Positions 42,060 through 50,285 of a stretch of DNA of 58,981 nt are shown here, one piece after another; positions within the stretch are counted from its first letter, which is position 1; every line of letters begins with the position of its first letter. Source of the stretch: an uncultured Pelagibacteraceae bacterium (GTDB taxonomy: Bacteria > Pseudomonadota > Alphaproteobacteria > Pelagibacterales > Pelagibacteraceae); the NCBI GenBank assembly GCA_902624585.1, contig CACNXU010000002.1, forward strand, positions 1 through 58,981. Reading direction: 5' to 3'. A program made the translations under genes and the position numbers. The notes beneath the pieces were generated by a model. That model had not been told where the DNA came from. It was given only the letters and a program-made list of their open reading frames with translations, and searched no databases.

Positions 42060-42863
42060 TCAGTTTTTCAATTTAATCGATTGTTTTATGTTAAGTAAAG
42101 ATAATATAAATAATATTAAAGCTGCCATTATTATTGAAGGCCCAGATGATGTATTAAATTCTAATGAAGAAAACAAACCTAATAAAACAGATAAAAGACC
42201 ACCAATTATTGAGAATAATACCATCTTTTGTGGACTGTCTGATAAGTTTCTAGCCATAGCAGCAGGTATAATCAGCATTCCTGTGATTAATAATAGTCCA
42301 ACCATTTTAATTGATATGGCTATTACAGCAGCCATAAGAATTGTAAAAATAGCTTTTGCTCTATCAGGGTTTAAACCTTCTGCTTCAGCTAATTCATAAT
42401 TAACTGTAGATGCAAACAATGGTTTCCAAATAAATTTTAGAACTAATAAAATTAATGCTCCTCCTGTCCAGATAATTAACAAATCATCAGTTGTAACAGC
42501 TAAAATATCCCCAAATAATAGACCCATAATATCAAAACGGATAAATGTTAAAAAACCTATAACCACTAGTCCAACAGCTAAAGAAGAATGTGCTAAAAGA
42601 CCAAGCAAAGCATCTCCTGGTAAATTAGTTTTTTTTTGTAACTGAATTAATATTAAGGCAACTACAGATGAAATTAAAAATACAGATAATGCAATATTAA
42701 TTTCAAATGAGTACGCTATTGTTACTCCTAATAAAGCTGAATGCGATAATGTATCACCAAAATAAGATAACCTTCTCCACACAACAAAACAACCAAGTGG
42801 TCCTGTTACTAAAGCAATACCTAGACCTGCAATTAACGCTCTTATAAAAAAATCATCAAACAT
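42060..42863 (-). CDS. znuB: Zinc ABC transporter permease
   Basis: GPLGCFVVWRRLSYFGDTLSHSALLGV; multiple TM segments. Confidence 0.95.
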   Translation of the reverse strand: MFDDFFIRALIAGLGIALVTGPLGCFVVWRRLSYFGDTLSHSALLGVTIAYSFEINIALSVFLISSVVALILIQLQKKTNLPGDALLGLLAHSSLAVGLVVIGFLTFIRFDIMGLLFGDILAVTTDDLLIIWTGGALILLVLKFIWKPLFASTVNYELAEAEGLNPDRAKAIFTILMAAVIAISIKMVGLLLITGMLIIPAAMARNLSDSPQKMVLFSIIGGLLSVLLGLFSSLEFNTSSGPSIIMAALILFILSLLNIKQSIKLKN

Positions 42864-42864
42864 A

Positions 42865-43611
42865 TTAATTCTTCTTTATTTCACCTTTGTCTGAATGAAC
42901 GTGATCATGTTTGTGTTCATATACGGAAAGAATTTGAGATGCTTGTTCACCAAATAAAGTTTTATATTCATTGTTTTTAGCGACATCCATCGGAGTGCCT
43001 GAACAACATACATGACCATTTAAACAAACAACATGATCTGTTGCGGTCATGACTGTATGTAAATCATGAGATATTAGTAAAATTCCACAATTTAGCGTGT
43101 CAGAGATTCTTTTAATTAATTCATATAAAGCAATCTCACCAGTGTAATCTACACCTTGAACTGGTTCATCAAGAACCAATAGTTCTGGTTTTTTGGAAAT
43201 TGCCCTTGCAATTAAAACTCTTTGAAATTCACCGCCTGACAAATTTCCTAAGTTTTTATTCTTAAGGTGTATAACTCCAGTTAAGTTAAGAGCTTCATCT
43301 ATTGCATCATCTTTAATATTTTCTGTTAAAAGCATAAAATCATGAACTCTAAGTGGAAGTGTCCAATCAATTAATATTTTTTGAGGAACATAACCAACCT
43401 TGTTTGTGTATTTCTCAACACTTCCTTCTATGTTTTTGTAAATTCCTAATGCAATTTTGGCTGTAGTACTTTTTCCAGAACCATTAGGTCCGATAAGGGT
43501 AACGATTTTTCCTTTTTCAACAGTTAAAGAAACACCTTCTACTAGCCATTTATCATTTTGTTTAAAACCAGCGTTATTTAATTTTACTAATGTACTATTT
43601 TTTAAACTCAT
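42865..43611 (-). CDS. znuC: Zinc ABC transporter ATP-binding protein
   Basis: Walker A GPNGSGKSTTAK; LSGGEFQRVLIARAI; LLVLDEPVQGVD. Confidence 0.95.
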   Translation of the reverse strand: MSLKNSTLVKLNNAGFKQNDKWLVEGVSLTVEKGKIVTLIGPNGSGKSTTAKIALGIYKNIEGSVEKYTNKVGYVPQKILIDWTLPLRVHDFMLLTENIKDDAIDEALNLTGVIHLKNKNLGNLSGGEFQRVLIARAISKKPELLVLDEPVQGVDYTGEIALYELIKRISDTLNCGILLISHDLHTVMTATDHVVCLNGHVCCSGTPMDVAKNNEYKTLFGEQASQILSVYEHKHDHVHSDKGEIKKN

Positions 43612-43630
43612 AAATTACTTGACTTGTAAA

Positions 43631-43645
43631 TGTTATATTATTACA
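43631..43645. promoter_or_regulatory. Candidate Zur box 1
   Basis: TGTTATATTATTACA, near-palindromic, in the znuA/znuC divergent spacer. Confidence 0.55.
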
Positions 43646-43648
43646 TAA

Positions 43649-43663
43649 TGTTATATTATAACA
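43649..43663. promoter_or_regulatory. Candidate Zur box 2
   Basis: TGTTATA-T-TATAACA, perfect 7-bp inverted repeat in the znuA/znuC divergent spacer. Confidence 0.65.
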
Positions 43664-43682
43664 ACCAATTAAATTACTTATT

Positions 43683-44735
43683 ATGAAAAATATTAAAAAA
43701 ATACCACTTATATTCTCAATATTATCAATTCTAACATTCTTTACACCAGCAAACGCTGAAATAAAAGTAGTTGCTTCTATTAAACCAATTCATTCATTAG
43801 CCAGTTATTTGATGGACGGTATTGCTAAGCCTGATCTCATAGTTGATGGATATGCATCTCCGCACGGATTTGCAATGAAACCTTCCCATGCAAAAATGCT
43901 CCAAAATGCTGATCTAATATTTTGGGTAGGTGAAGATTTAGAAAATTTTTTAGAAAAACCACTAAGCTCAATTGCAAAAAAAGCAGAAAAAATTGAACTA
44001 ATGGAAACTAAAGGATTACAGGTATTAAAATTTAGAGAAAGAAATATTTTTGACGAACATGATCATGACGATCACGGACATGACGATCATGGTAAAAAAG
44101 AAGATGATCACGACGATCATGGACATGATGACCACGGTAAAAAGGAAGATGATCATGACCATGATGATCATGGTAAAAAAGAAGACGATCATGACGACCA
44201 CGGACATGACGATCATGATGGACATGCGCATGGTGAATTTGATCCACACATTTGGTTGGACCCAATTAATGCAAAAGCTATGTTAAATGAAATGGCTGAA
44301 CACCTAATTGAAAATGATCCAAAAAATGAAGCTAAATACAAAAGTAATTTAGCTAAAGCTTTGCAAGAAATCGATAAACTTACAATTGATGTAATGACAG
44401 ATTTAAGTAACAGTGTTTCTTCAATTGTATTCCATGATGCTTATCAATATTTTGAGGAAAGATTTAATGTTAAAGTATTAGGTGCATTTACTGTTAATAC
44501 AGATGTAATGCCTGGAGCTGAACAACTTGCTGAAATTAGAGAAATTATCGAGCATGATAAAGTTGCTTGTGTATTCTCAGAACCTCAGTTTAATCCTGAT
44601 ATTATAAATGCAGTTGCAAAAGATATGAAGATTAAAACTGGTGTTCTAGATCCATTAGGCGCAACATTAGACTCAGGTAAAGATCTATATTTCAATTTAA
44701 TTAGAAATATGTCCGCATCTTTCAAAGGCTGCTAA
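43683..44735 (+). CDS. znuA: Zinc ABC transporter substrate-binding protein with His/Asp-rich loop
   Basis: Signal peptide; VVASIKPIHSLASYLMDG; HGEFDPHIWLDP; long (DDHGH...) insertion. Confidence 0.95.
   Translation: MKNIKKIPLIFSILSILTFFTPANAEIKVVASIKPIHSLASYLMDGIAKPDLIVDGYASPHGFAMKPSHAKMLQNADLIFWVGEDLENFLEKPLSSIAKKAEKIELMETKGLQVLKFRERNIFDEHDHDDHGHDDHGKKEDDHDDHGHDDHGKKEDDHDHDDHGKKEDDHDDHGHDDHDGHAHGEFDPHIWLDPINAKAMLNEMAEHLIENDPKNEAKYKSNLAKALQEIDKLTIDVMTDLSNSVSSIVFHDAYQYFEERFNVKVLGAFTVNTDVMPGAEQLAEIREIIEHDKVACVFSEPQFNPDIINAVAKDMKIKTGVLDPLGATLDSGKDLYFNLIRNMSASFKGC
44052..44235 (+). repeat. Imperfect tandem repeat encoding the ZnuA His/Asp-rich loop
   Basis: Repeated units gatgatcatggtaaaaaagaagatgatcacgac... 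encode DDHGKKEDDHDDHGH. Confidence 0.85.
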
Positions 44736-44760
44736 TTTAAAGGAATAAAAATTAAGATTT

Positions 44761-44817
44761 TAGTTTCCTCTATAATTGTAATAAATTTGTAACATAAATT
44801 ACATATAGAGGAGACTA
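44761..44817 (+). promoter_or_regulatory. Long inverted repeat overlapping the Shine-Dalgarno of the arsC-aquaporin operon
   Basis: TAGTTTCCTCTATA-at-TGTAAT (44761-44782) pairs with ATTACA-TATAGAGGAGACTA (44798-44817), one G-T wobble and a 2-nt bulge; SD gaggag is inside the 3' arm. Confidence 0.7.
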
Positions 44818-45038
44818 TGTTTATTAAAAAATATCTAAAATGGATTAGTACAGCTCTTGTTTTAACAGGAATATTGTTAACTAATTTAAATATCTACCCT
44901 GTCAATATTTACTTTCACGGATTAGGAGTTGTGGGTTGGACTATTGCAGGATTTATATCAAAAGATAAGGCTATATTAACTAACTTTGGATTACAAATAC
45001 CATTGTTTATAATTGGAATTTATAAAATTATTTTCTAA
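44817..45038 (+). CDS. Small membrane protein (hypothetical)
   Basis: SD gaggag 3 nt upstream; two or three TM segments; directly abuts arsC. Confidence 0.75.
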   Translation: MFIKKYLKWISTALVLTGILLTNLNIYPVNIYFHGLGVVGWTIAGFISKDKAILTNFGLQIPLFIIGIYKIIF

Positions 45039-45472
45039 TGAAAAATATATTATTCGTTTGTACAGGTAACTCAGCTAGAAGCATAATAGCTGAAAGCATT
45101 ATAAATAACGAATATTCAAATAAATTTAAAGCTTATAGTGCTGGAAGCAATCCAACAGGAAAAATTAATGAAAATATCAAATTATATCTTACTAAAATAA
45201 AAAATTTTAATCTTGAAAATTGTTCTTCAAAAAATTTTGATATATTTTTAAATAAGAAATTTAATATAGATCATGTAATAACAGTGTGTAATAACGCAAA
45301 TAAAGAAGTTTGCCCTGTATGGCCAAATAATAACCAAATTATTCATTGGGATATTGAAGATCCTGTATCAAAATTTCAAAATTCAAATGAAAAGCAGATA
45401 AACGAAATTATTAGTGAGACTTACGATATAATAAGTAAAAAAATAGAAATTCTGTTAGAAAATGAAAATTAA
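45038..45472 (+). CDS. arsC: Arsenate reductase, low-molecular-weight phosphatase family
   Basis: P-loop LFVCTGNSARSIIAE (CX5R) and AYSAGSNPTGKIN; HWDIEDPV. Confidence 0.88.
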   Translation: MKNILFVCTGNSARSIIAESIINNEYSNKFKAYSAGSNPTGKINENIKLYLTKIKNFNLENCSSKNFDIFLNKKFNIDHVITVCNNANKEVCPVWPNNNQIIHWDIEDPVSKFQNSNEKQINEIISETYDIISKKIEILLENEN

Positions 45473-46112
45473 AAAAAACATACTTATTGGCGAATTTTTA
45501 GGAAGTTGTTTTCTTATAATGATTATCGTTGGTTCTGGTATCATGGCAGAAAATCTAACTAAAGATGATGGTATTAAGCTTTTAGCCAATACAATTGCTA
45601 CTGGAGCTGGATTATTTGTTTTAATTACAGCCTTTGCTGATATTTCAGGAGCTCATTTTAATCCTTTTGTAAGTTTAGCGATGTTTTTTAGAAAAAAAAT
45701 TAAAAGTGATCTTTTAAAATATTATATTCCTGCACAAATATCTGGTTGTTTATTTGGAGTAATGTTAGCTAATGTTTTTTTTGAACACGCTCTTTTAGAG
45801 TTATCAACTAAAAATAGAGATGGATTGCATATATTTTTTTCAGAAATTGTTGCTACCTTTGGCCTGATATTTGTTATTTTTGCAACTTTAAAGGATGGAA
45901 AAATAATAGTAGCCATTAGCGTAGCAACATATATTTCTGCAGGTTATTGGTTTACTTCTTCAACATCTTTTGCAAATCCAGCTGTATCTATAGCTAGAAC
46001 ATTTACTGATTCTTTTACTGGAATTAATTATCTTAATACACCAACCTATATTTTAGCTGAATTTATTGGATTAATTTTAGCAGCGTATATTCTTAAAATT
46101 ATCTATAAATAA
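45462..46112 (+). CDS. Aquaporin-family (MIP) channel
   Basis: Two NPA-type motifs, SGAHFNPFVSLAMFF and TSFANPAVSIARTF; six TM segments; overlaps arsC. Confidence 0.9.
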   Translation: MKIKKNILIGEFLGSCFLIMIIVGSGIMAENLTKDDGIKLLANTIATGAGLFVLITAFADISGAHFNPFVSLAMFFRKKIKSDLLKYYIPAQISGCLFGVMLANVFFEHALLELSTKNRDGLHIFFSEIVATFGLIFVIFATLKDGKIIVAISVATYISAGYWFTSSTSFANPAVSIARTFTDSFTGINYLNTPTYILAEFIGLILAAYILKIIYK

Positions 46113-46266
46113 CACAACTTATATATGTAAATTATATTAAAATTTTATTTACATAATTTTAAAATATTATATTTAAATCGAATCCGCATAAGGTTTCTCA
46201 AAATAAAATAATTCACTTATAGACTTCTCTTTAACTTATACTAAAGATTGATGAATCTTCTCTTTG

Positions 46267-46302
46267 ATTCTCAAATAAATAAATTTATTTGTAGAATTTT
46301 TT
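46267..46302 (+). terminator. Intrinsic terminator-like hairpin upstream of the PiT-like gene
   Basis: ATTCT-CAAATAAA loop TAAA TTTATTTG-t-AGAAT followed by a run of T. Confidence 0.55.
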
Positions 46303-46371
46303 ACCTTTAATGAATATTTACTTTCTCAAGTCATGAAACGGAACCGAAAACAATAATATATAGGAGAAAAA

Positions 46372-47337
46372 ATGGATATGACTTTAGTATACACAGTTAT
46401 AGGGTTTGCCCTAGCTGGATATAGCGTAATCGCTAATGACTCAATTCAAACACTTGGTACCTTTATAGCCTCAAAAAAGAAGTGGTTTAAATGGTATATA
46501 CTAGCTGGATCAGCATCTGCTGTTATGATTTTAGCGTTAGCTTGGGGATGGTATGCGTATGATGGTGATATTTCTTACGGAAGATTAACTAGAATACCTT
46601 ATCAAGAGATTCAATGGTATCATGCAGTAGCACCTGCGATACTGTTATTATTAACAAGAATTGGAATACCGGTATCAACAACCTTTTTGGTTCTTTCAGC
46701 ATTTGCTTCAACAGTTGTGTTAGAAAAAATGTTGTTAAAAAGCGTTGTAGGTTATGGATTAGCAGCAATGGTTGCTTATATAGCCTGGATAGCAGTATCA
46801 AAGTTCATTAATGAAAAATTTGATGAAGTAGACGATAAATGGAGAGGATTTTGGAGAAACTCTGTTTGGATTTCATCAGGTTGGTTATGGTGGGTTTGGT
46901 TATCTCACGATGTAGCTAACATTGCAGTATATCTGCCTAGGCAATTAGATTTATCATTACTTTTAATTGTAATGGCTTATTTTACTTCTTTGTTATTTTA
47001 CATTTTCTACATTCAAGGTGGACCAATTCAAAAAGTTGTTCTTGAAAAAACAGGAACAAGATATGCAAGATCAGCTACAATTATTAATGTTATTTATGCT
47101 GCTGTTTTATTCTACTTTAAAGAGCTTAATGATTTACCAATGTCAACAACATGGGTGTTCGTTGGGTTATTGTGTGGTAGAGAACTTGCAATATCAACCA
47201 TGAATAAAGACTATAAATTTAAGTATGTCTTTCCTCTTATTGGTAAAGACTTTCTTAAAATGATTTTTGGATTAAGTGTTTCAGTAGGTATCGTTTTAGC
47301 GATCCACTACATTATTATCCCAAATAACTGGTTTTAA
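46372..47337 (+). CDS. PiT-family-like inorganic phosphate transporter
   Basis: Two inverted-repeat-type halves: IANDSIQTLGTFIA / SHDVANIAVYLPR and GIPVSTTFLVLSAFAS / DLPMSTTWVFVGLLCGRELA. Confidence 0.75.
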   Translation: MDMTLVYTVIGFALAGYSVIANDSIQTLGTFIASKKKWFKWYILAGSASAVMILALAWGWYAYDGDISYGRLTRIPYQEIQWYHAVAPAILLLLTRIGIPVSTTFLVLSAFASTVVLEKMLLKSVVGYGLAAMVAYIAWIAVSKFINEKFDEVDDKWRGFWRNSVWISSGWLWWVWLSHDVANIAVYLPRQLDLSLLLIVMAYFTSLLFYIFYIQGGPIQKVVLEKTGTRYARSATIINVIYAAVLFYFKELNDLPMSTTWVFVGLLCGRELAISTMNKDYKFKYVFPLIGKDFLKMIFGLSVSVGIVLAIHYIIIPNNWF

Positions 47338-47361
47338 ATAAATCTTTATGGTCGTATTATA

Positions 47362-48567
47362 TTATTTAACACGGCCATACACATCCTGATATCTAACAAT
47401 ATCACTTTCTTTCAAAATTGAGCCAATTTGAGCTTCAAAAATTTTAACAGGTTTTTTTCCTGGATTTTGAACTCTATGAATGGCCTCTAAAGGAATGAAT
47501 ATATGTTCTCCAGGTTTTTTAGTTATAATATTTTTATTAAGGGTTATTTTGGCATTTCCTTGAGTGACTAACCAATGTTCAGCTCTATGATGATGTTTTT
47601 GTAAACTCAGGATGCCTTTTGGTTTTACATGTAGTTCTTTTATTAAAAACTCTTTTCCTTCAAATAAATTAGTGTATCTACCCCATGGACGGTAATATAC
47701 GTTTTTTTTCTTAATATATTTATTTTTATTTTTGTCATACATTTTCAGTATTTCTTTCCAACTACCAAGATCTGACCAAGGAATATCTAATTTGATAGCG
47801 TTAATTTGTTTAGTTTTTTCTAAAATTGCATAATCAAAAGATTTAGCAGTCGCTTTTATAAATGAATGTTTATTTAGATAATATGTGTTTGCCTTATATT
47901 TTGCTTTGCTAACTGCATTTAAACAATTTCTGTAAATTTTAGGCTGATATTTTTTAAAGTTATTAACTATGGAATCTTTTCGAAGATAAAACATTCCTGA
48001 ATTCCAATAACCTTTTTTCTTTATAATTTGTTTTGCTTTAGATTCTTTTGGTTTTTCAATAAATCTTGTTACTTTATTAATATTCCCTTTAATTTTTTTT
48101 GTTAAAAAATAACCATATTCACTAGATGGTGAGGTTGGTTTTATCCCAAATATAAATATATTTTCTTTATTAAGATTTGATTTATTTTTATTAATTGCCT
48201 TATTAAAAATACTCATTTTTTCAATTAAATGGTCTGCTGTAAAAAACATTAAAGGTTGATTGTCGGGTATATCTTTAATTAAAGCCGTGCTTAATATAGC
48301 TGGTGCAGTATTTCTTTTTGCTGGTTCTAGAACAATTTTATATTTACTTATTTTAAGTTTTTTAAGATGTTGTTTTACTTGTTTAAGATATTTTTTGTTT
48401 GTACTTATAACTGGAGCATCAAATATTGATGCTTTTGTTCTATCAAGTGTTTTACCAAGCAAAGTCCAATTACCAAAATCTATGAACTGTTTAGGTTGAT
48501 GATTTTTAGCAGTTGGCCAAAGTCGAGTTCCAGCACCTCCACATAAAATAACTGGACGAATTTTCAT
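47362..48567 (-). CDS. Mannose-1-phosphate guanylyltransferase
   Basis: PVILCGGAGTRLWPTAKNHQPKQF; FIEKP; C-terminal cupin with PWGRYTNLFEG...LSLQKHHHRAEHWLVTQG. Confidence 0.92.
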   Translation of the reverse strand: MKIRPVILCGGAGTRLWPTAKNHQPKQFIDFGNWTLLGKTLDRTKASIFDAPVISTNKKYLKQVKQHLKKLKISKYKIVLEPAKRNTAPAILSTALIKDIPDNQPLMFFTADHLIEKMSIFNKAINKNKSNLNKENIFIFGIKPTSPSSEYGYFLTKKIKGNINKVTRFIEKPKESKAKQIIKKKGYWNSGMFYLRKDSIVNNFKKYQPKIYRNCLNAVSKAKYKANTYYLNKHSFIKATAKSFDYAILEKTKQINAIKLDIPWSDLGSWKEILKMYDKNKNKYIKKKNVYYRPWGRYTNLFEGKEFLIKELHVKPKGILSLQKHHHRAEHWLVTQGNAKITLNKNIITKKPGEHIFIPLEAIHRVQNPGKKPVKIFEAQIGSILKESDIVRYQDVYGRVK

Positions 48568-50285
48568 TAAATCTCTGAATAATCCTTAACTTCTTTTTTC
48601 TTACCAGGGTGTGTTGGTGCTCCTAGATATGCTGGTCCAACTGTTTGTGCATATTTCCATAAAGTACCAGATCCAAAATCTGATTTTCTAGCTTTCCATT
48701 TTCTTTTTCTTGCAGCCATTTCTTTTTTAGAAAGCCTTACATTAATAGTTCCTCTTTTTGCATCGATATCAATTATATCTCCTGTGCGTAAAAGGCCTAT
48801 AGGACCCCCTAGAGCGGCCTCAGGGCCCACGTGACCGACACAAAAGCCTCTTGTAGCGCCAGAGAACCTACCATCAGTTATAAGGGCTACTTTCTCACCT
48901 TTTCCTTGTCCGTAGATTGCACCAGTTGTTGATAACATTTCTCTCATACCTGGACCTCCAACGGGTCCTTCGTATCTAATTATAATTACATCACCATCAT
49001 TATACTTTCTACTTTGAACAGCTTTCATTGCGCTTTCTTCATTATCAAAGCATCTTGCTTTTCCAGTAAATTGCAATTTCTTAAGTCCGGCAACTTTAAC
49101 AATTGCACCTTCTGGAGCTAAATTTCCTTTTAATCCAACAACACCTCCTGTTGGTGATAATGGATTTTTATAAGATCTCATTACTTTTTGTTTTGGATTA
49201 AATTTAATACCTTTTAAATTTTCCTTCATAGTTTTTCCAGTAACAGTCATACAATCACCATGAATATATCCACCTTCATATAAGGTTTTTAATAACATTG
49301 GAACACCACCTGCTAACCACATATCTTTAGCAACATATTTTCCGCCTGGTTTTAAATCTGCAAGATAAGGTGTTCTTTTGAAAATTTTAGCAACGTCCAT
49401 TAAGTCAAATTTAATTCCTGCTTCATTTGCAATAGCTGGTAAATGTAAACCTGCATTTGTAGATCCACCAGTTGCAGCAACAACTGTTGCAGCATTTTCT
49501 AAAGCTTTTTTTGTTACAATATCTCTTGGTTTAATTCCTTTTTTTAAAAGGTTCATAACCATTTTACCGCTAGCTTTTGCGTATTTATCTCTTTCTTCAT
49601 ATGGAGCAGGTGTTCCAGCAGAATAAGGTAAAGCTAATCCAATAGCTTCAGATACACATGCCATTGTGTTTGCTGTAAATTGTCCTCCACAAGCACCCGC
49701 ACTTGGGCAAGCAATTAATTCTAATTTTCTAAGTTCTGCAGCTGACATTTGACCAGAAGAATGTTTTCCAACCGCTTCAAATACATCTACTACTGTTACG
49801 TCTTTACCTTTATATCTACCTGGTAGAATTGACCCACCATATATAAATACACTTGGTACATTTAATCTAACCATCGACATCATTAGACCTGGTAAAGATT
49901 TATCACACCCAGCTATACCAACTAATGCATCATAACAATGGCCTCTAACTGTAAGTTCAGCTGAATCTGCTATTACTTCTCTAGATATCAATGAAGACTT
50001 CATCCCTTCATGACCCATCGCAATACCATCAGTGACGGTAATTGTACAAAATTCTCTTGGAGTTCCACCATTAGCTCTAACACCTTTTTTAACTGATTGA
50101 GCTTGTCTCATAAGCGCAATATTACATGGGGCTGCTTCATTCCATGTAGAAACCACGCCAATAAATGGTTTTGCTACATCTTTCTCAGTTTCTCCCATAG
50201 CATAATAAAAAGATCTATGCGGAGCTCTGTCTGCTCCTAATGATGTGTGTCTACTTGGAAGTTTCTTTTTGTTAAATTTAGCCAT
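48567..50285 (-). CDS. ilvD: Dihydroxy-acid dehydratase
   Basis: [69 protein letters not shown]. Confidence 0.98.
   Translation of the reverse strand: MAKFNKKKLPSRHTSLGADRAPHRSFYYAMGETEKDVAKPFIGVVSTWNEAAPCNIALMRQAQSVKKGVRANGGTPREFCTITVTDGIAMGHEGMKSSLISREVIADSAELTVRGHCYDALVGIAGCDKSLPGLMMSMVRLNVPSVFIYGGSILPGRYKGKDVTVVDVFEAVGKHSSGQMSAAELRKLELIACPSAGACGGQFTANTMACVSEAIGLALPYSAGTPAPYEERDKYAKASGKMVMNLLKKGIKPRDIVTKKALENAATVVAATGGSTNAGLHLPAIANEAGIKFDLMDVAKIFKRTPYLADLKPGGKYVAKDMWLAGGVPMLLKTLYEGGYIHGDCMTVTGKTMKENLKGIKFNPKQKVMRSYKNPLSPTGGVVGLKGNLAPEGAIVKVAGLKKLQFTGKARCFDNEESAMKAVQSRKYNDGDVIIIRYEGPVGGPGMREMLSTTGAIYGQGKGEKVALITDGRFSGATRGFCVGHVGPEAALGGPIGLLRTGDIIDIDAKRGTINVRLSKKEMAARKRKWKARKSDFGSGTLWKYAQTVGPAYLGAPTHPGKKKEVKDYSEI

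Noticed and set aside
44025-44286. Overlapping ORFs in other frames across the ZnuA His/Asp repeat (44025-44249 -, 44032-44265 -, 44050-44286 +)
   Set aside because: Low-complexity artefacts of the repeat (Met/Ile- or His/Arg-rich translations) within an unambiguous znuA frame.
46589-47203. ORFs 46589-46801 -, 46614-46811 + and 47018-47203 + inside the PiT-like gene
   Set aside because: Alternate-frame artefacts of one membrane-protein gene with clear PiT motifs.
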